A stretch of DNA of 16,783 bases from Mariaggregatimicrobium sp964498785. Lineage in GTDB: Bacteria > Zhuqueibacterota > Zhuqueibacteria > Thermofontimicrobiales > Thiofontviventaceae. Location of the stretch: NCBI GenBank assembly GCA_964498785.1, contig CAZCJL010000138.1, positions 1-16,783 of the forward strand, in the 5' to 3' direction. The notes beneath the pieces were generated by a model. That model saw nothing but the letters and a program-made list of their open reading frames with translations, did no database searches and was not told where the DNA came from. The position numbers and the translations under genes were made by a program. Numbering within the stretch: position 1 is the first letter of the stretch; every line of letters begins with the position of its first letter. Of the stretch, positions 15,478 to 16,783 are shown in pieces.

Positions 15478-16416
15478 TTACAATGATAATACTATTTCAA
15501 TACCAATGCCCAAACAGAAAAGCAGCGCAAAAAGTAAATGAATCTGGACATTGATACCTGCCGCCTTTTTCAGTTGACCTGGATGATTGTGATGATTTAC
15601 AATAATCCGTACTGCCTGTGGAAACAGGAAAATATACGGAAAAAGTGCAAGAATGAGAGGCCATCCCTGTGGTAACATCCGGATAATCAAGCCAATAACA
15701 TTTACTATCAATACAATTTGTACAGCCGTATATAAGTGCGCGGTAAATTTCGTTCCTGCTCGTGCAGCGACCCCCCATTTCCCTGCTTGTTTATCCGCGT
15801 CATAATCAATTAATTGACCGATGAGCAAAATAGAAAGCGTGCTGATTCCGGTTATCGGCATTGCTGAAATGATGACGGGATGTAATCCGACATTCTGACT
15901 TACCGCGGCCACCAAAATCGCCATTGGGCCAAACGCAAACCAGACAGAAATTTCGCCGAAGCCACGATAGGCAAGTTTTATTGGCGCTGCTGTATAATAT
16001 TTGCTAAAAAGCGCGGATAAAAGATACAGGATCCATAAGTGAAGCCAAAGCGACCGGTCGATTATAAATGTCAGAGCAATTGTCGCGCTGAGTGCAATCA
16101 CAAGTCCGGAACGCGCCAGTGCATACATGCGGGGCATATATTCCGGAAACTCCTGCAAAACACCGGAACCACCACTGAATTCATTCCGATGAACATTGAT
16201 TTTATCTGTTCCCTGTTTTGTATCGTAAATATCGTTATAAACATTTGTCGCAATATGCATCCCGATTCCCATTATTATGACAAAAATAAATCCGGGCACA
16301 TTGAAGGAACCAGTGATTATAACGCAAAGTAACGTTCCCCCGATTAATGGTGACAGGATAGAAGATAAAAACGGCACCCGTGCCATTTGAAAAATTGTTG
16401 GATTCTTTTGATTCAT
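15478..16416 (-). CDS. UbiA-family prenyltransferase, MenA-like
   Basis: A 312-residue integral membrane protein. ATG at 16416 follows AAAGG eight bases upstream. A longer frame from GTG at 16479 lacks a binding site and only adds a polar tail. Both Asp-rich motifs that bind Mg-prenyl diphosphate are present: 'NDIYDTKQGTD' (61-71) and 'DYDADKQAGK' (204-213). Also seen are 'YYTAAPIKLAYRGFGE' (140-155) and about eight or nine hydrophobic helices. This pattern fits 1,4-dihydroxy-2-naphthoate polyprenyltransferase (MenA), which adds the isoprenoid tail in menaquinone synthesis. Other UbiA members that prenylate different aromatic acceptors are not excluded, since no other menaquinone gene is in the window and the acceptor cannot be read from sequence. 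It appears to be the first gene of the right-hand minus-strand group, with a 137-bp gap before the next. Confidence 0.85.
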   Translation of the reverse strand: MNQKNPTIFQMARVPFLSSILSPLIGGTLLCVIITGSFNVPGFIFVIIMGIGMHIATNVYNDIYDTKQGTDKINVHRNEFSGGSGVLQEFPEYMPRMYALARSGLVIALSATIALTFIIDRSLWLHLWILYLLSALFSKYYTAAPIKLAYRGFGEISVWFAFGPMAILVAAVSQNVGLHPVIISAMPITGISTLSILLIGQLIDYDADKQAGKWGVAARAGTKFTAHLYTAVQIVLIVNVIGLIIRMLPQGWPLILALFPYIFLFPQAVRIIVNHHNHPGQLKKAAGINVQIHLLFALLFCLGIGIEIVLSL

Positions 16417-16783
16417 AACAAATACCTTTTTATTCTGTTCATTAAAAAAATAACCAGAATTATTCACAACCTTTGCCACAAAGTAACATAAATTAAAACC
16501 CGAAATAATAAAAAAAATCTGCTTGCAATAATAAATAATGCCTCGTTTTATATTTTTCGATAAATCAAAAAGCTTGTGCGCGCTGTGACTATAAATTATT
16601 TCGGATAAATTTTTACGACTTTTTATAGTATAATATACTACTATCTAAAAGTAATTGCAATAACATTAACATAATTATGTTGTTGTTATCATATTTCCGT
16701 ATCCATTCAATAATTGATGGTAGATATAGGCGATTGCCTCTATGTCGTATTTAAACAGATTCCGTAGGTGTCACTTCGAGCGA
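16417..16783. promoter_or_regulatory. AT-rich region upstream of the prenyltransferase, with palindromes
   Basis: These 367 bases contain no gene I can support. A 30-base imperfect palindrome, 16660-16689 (13 of 15 pairs, centred on aattatgtt), and tagtat-aat-atacta (16626-16640) lie about 210-275 bases before the prenyltransferase start. They could be operators, and the second contains a TATAAT on the plus strand. A promoter for the minus-strand genes is expected here, with TTGCAA and TATTAT on the minus strand near 16632-16662 as a weak candidate (19-base spacing). A plus-strand gene may begin beyond the window. Confidence 0.35.
16699..16721. repeat. Right copy of the 23-bp inverted repeat
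   Basis: Exact reverse complement of 31-53, starting gtatccattcaataattg. Bases after it (ataggcgattgcctctatg) also contain the self-complementary word aggcgattgcct. The two copies face each other across almost the whole window. Confidence 0.6.

Noticed and set aside
16417..16479. GTG start at 16479 for the prenyltransferase
   Set aside because: It has no ribosome binding site and adds a polar tail unusual for the family; ATG 16416 has AAAGG at good distance.
1..16783. CRISPR arrays, tRNA and rRNA genes
   Set aside because: No regularly spaced direct repeats and no tRNA- or rRNA-like conserved sequence was found on either strand by reading.

Overview
The window looks like chromosome from a Gram-negative bacterium of the FCB group. 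Calditrichota, KSB1-like or a related lineage is most likely, but this is an inference. The grounds are three secreted proteins ending in the 'NYPNPFNP' type A sorting domain of type IX secretion (T9SS), a GWxTD-domain protein, outer-membrane beta-barrels ending in Phe, moderate GC, and short dispersed intergenic repeats of the 'gccacggatt' and 'gacaggattacaggat' kinds. No mobile element with a transposase, CRISPR array, tRNA or rRNA was seen.

Left part (1-8864), all genes on the minus strand. In transcription order there are three consecutive exported von Willebrand factor A (VWA) proteins: 6774-8864 (VIT+VWA, intact metal site), 4237-6585 (unknown beta-rich N-terminus+VWA) and 2160-4196 (VIT+VWA with a degenerate metal site). 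Each has a signal peptide and a C-terminal T9SS-like sorting domain. Short intergenic repeats separate them. Then comes a probable decayed gene (1546-1992) whose last codons overlap the GTG start of an exported beta-barrel-like protein (275-1549). A large inverted repeat lies just beyond that gene.

Middle (8865-10936). A divergent intergenic region leads to the only clear plus-strand gene, an archaeo-eukaryotic release factor-like protein (9349-10416) with no GGQ motif. After it come a C-terminal scrap of a DUF4091-type protein and a dense run of small hairpins, lying between convergent genes.

Right part (10937-16416), minus strand. In transcription order: a UbiA/MenA-type prenyltransferase (15478-16416), a large secreted metallopeptidase + PD40 propeller + Omp85-like barrel protein (12251-15340), and a GWxTD protein (10937-12184). 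The spacing (137 and 66 bp) allows a shared transcript. The last 367 bases are AT-rich with palindromes. They also carry a 23-bp sequence that recurs, inverted, at the left edge of the window.

Several start codons were moved inward from the longest open frame because the upstream codons are themselves the ribosome binding site.
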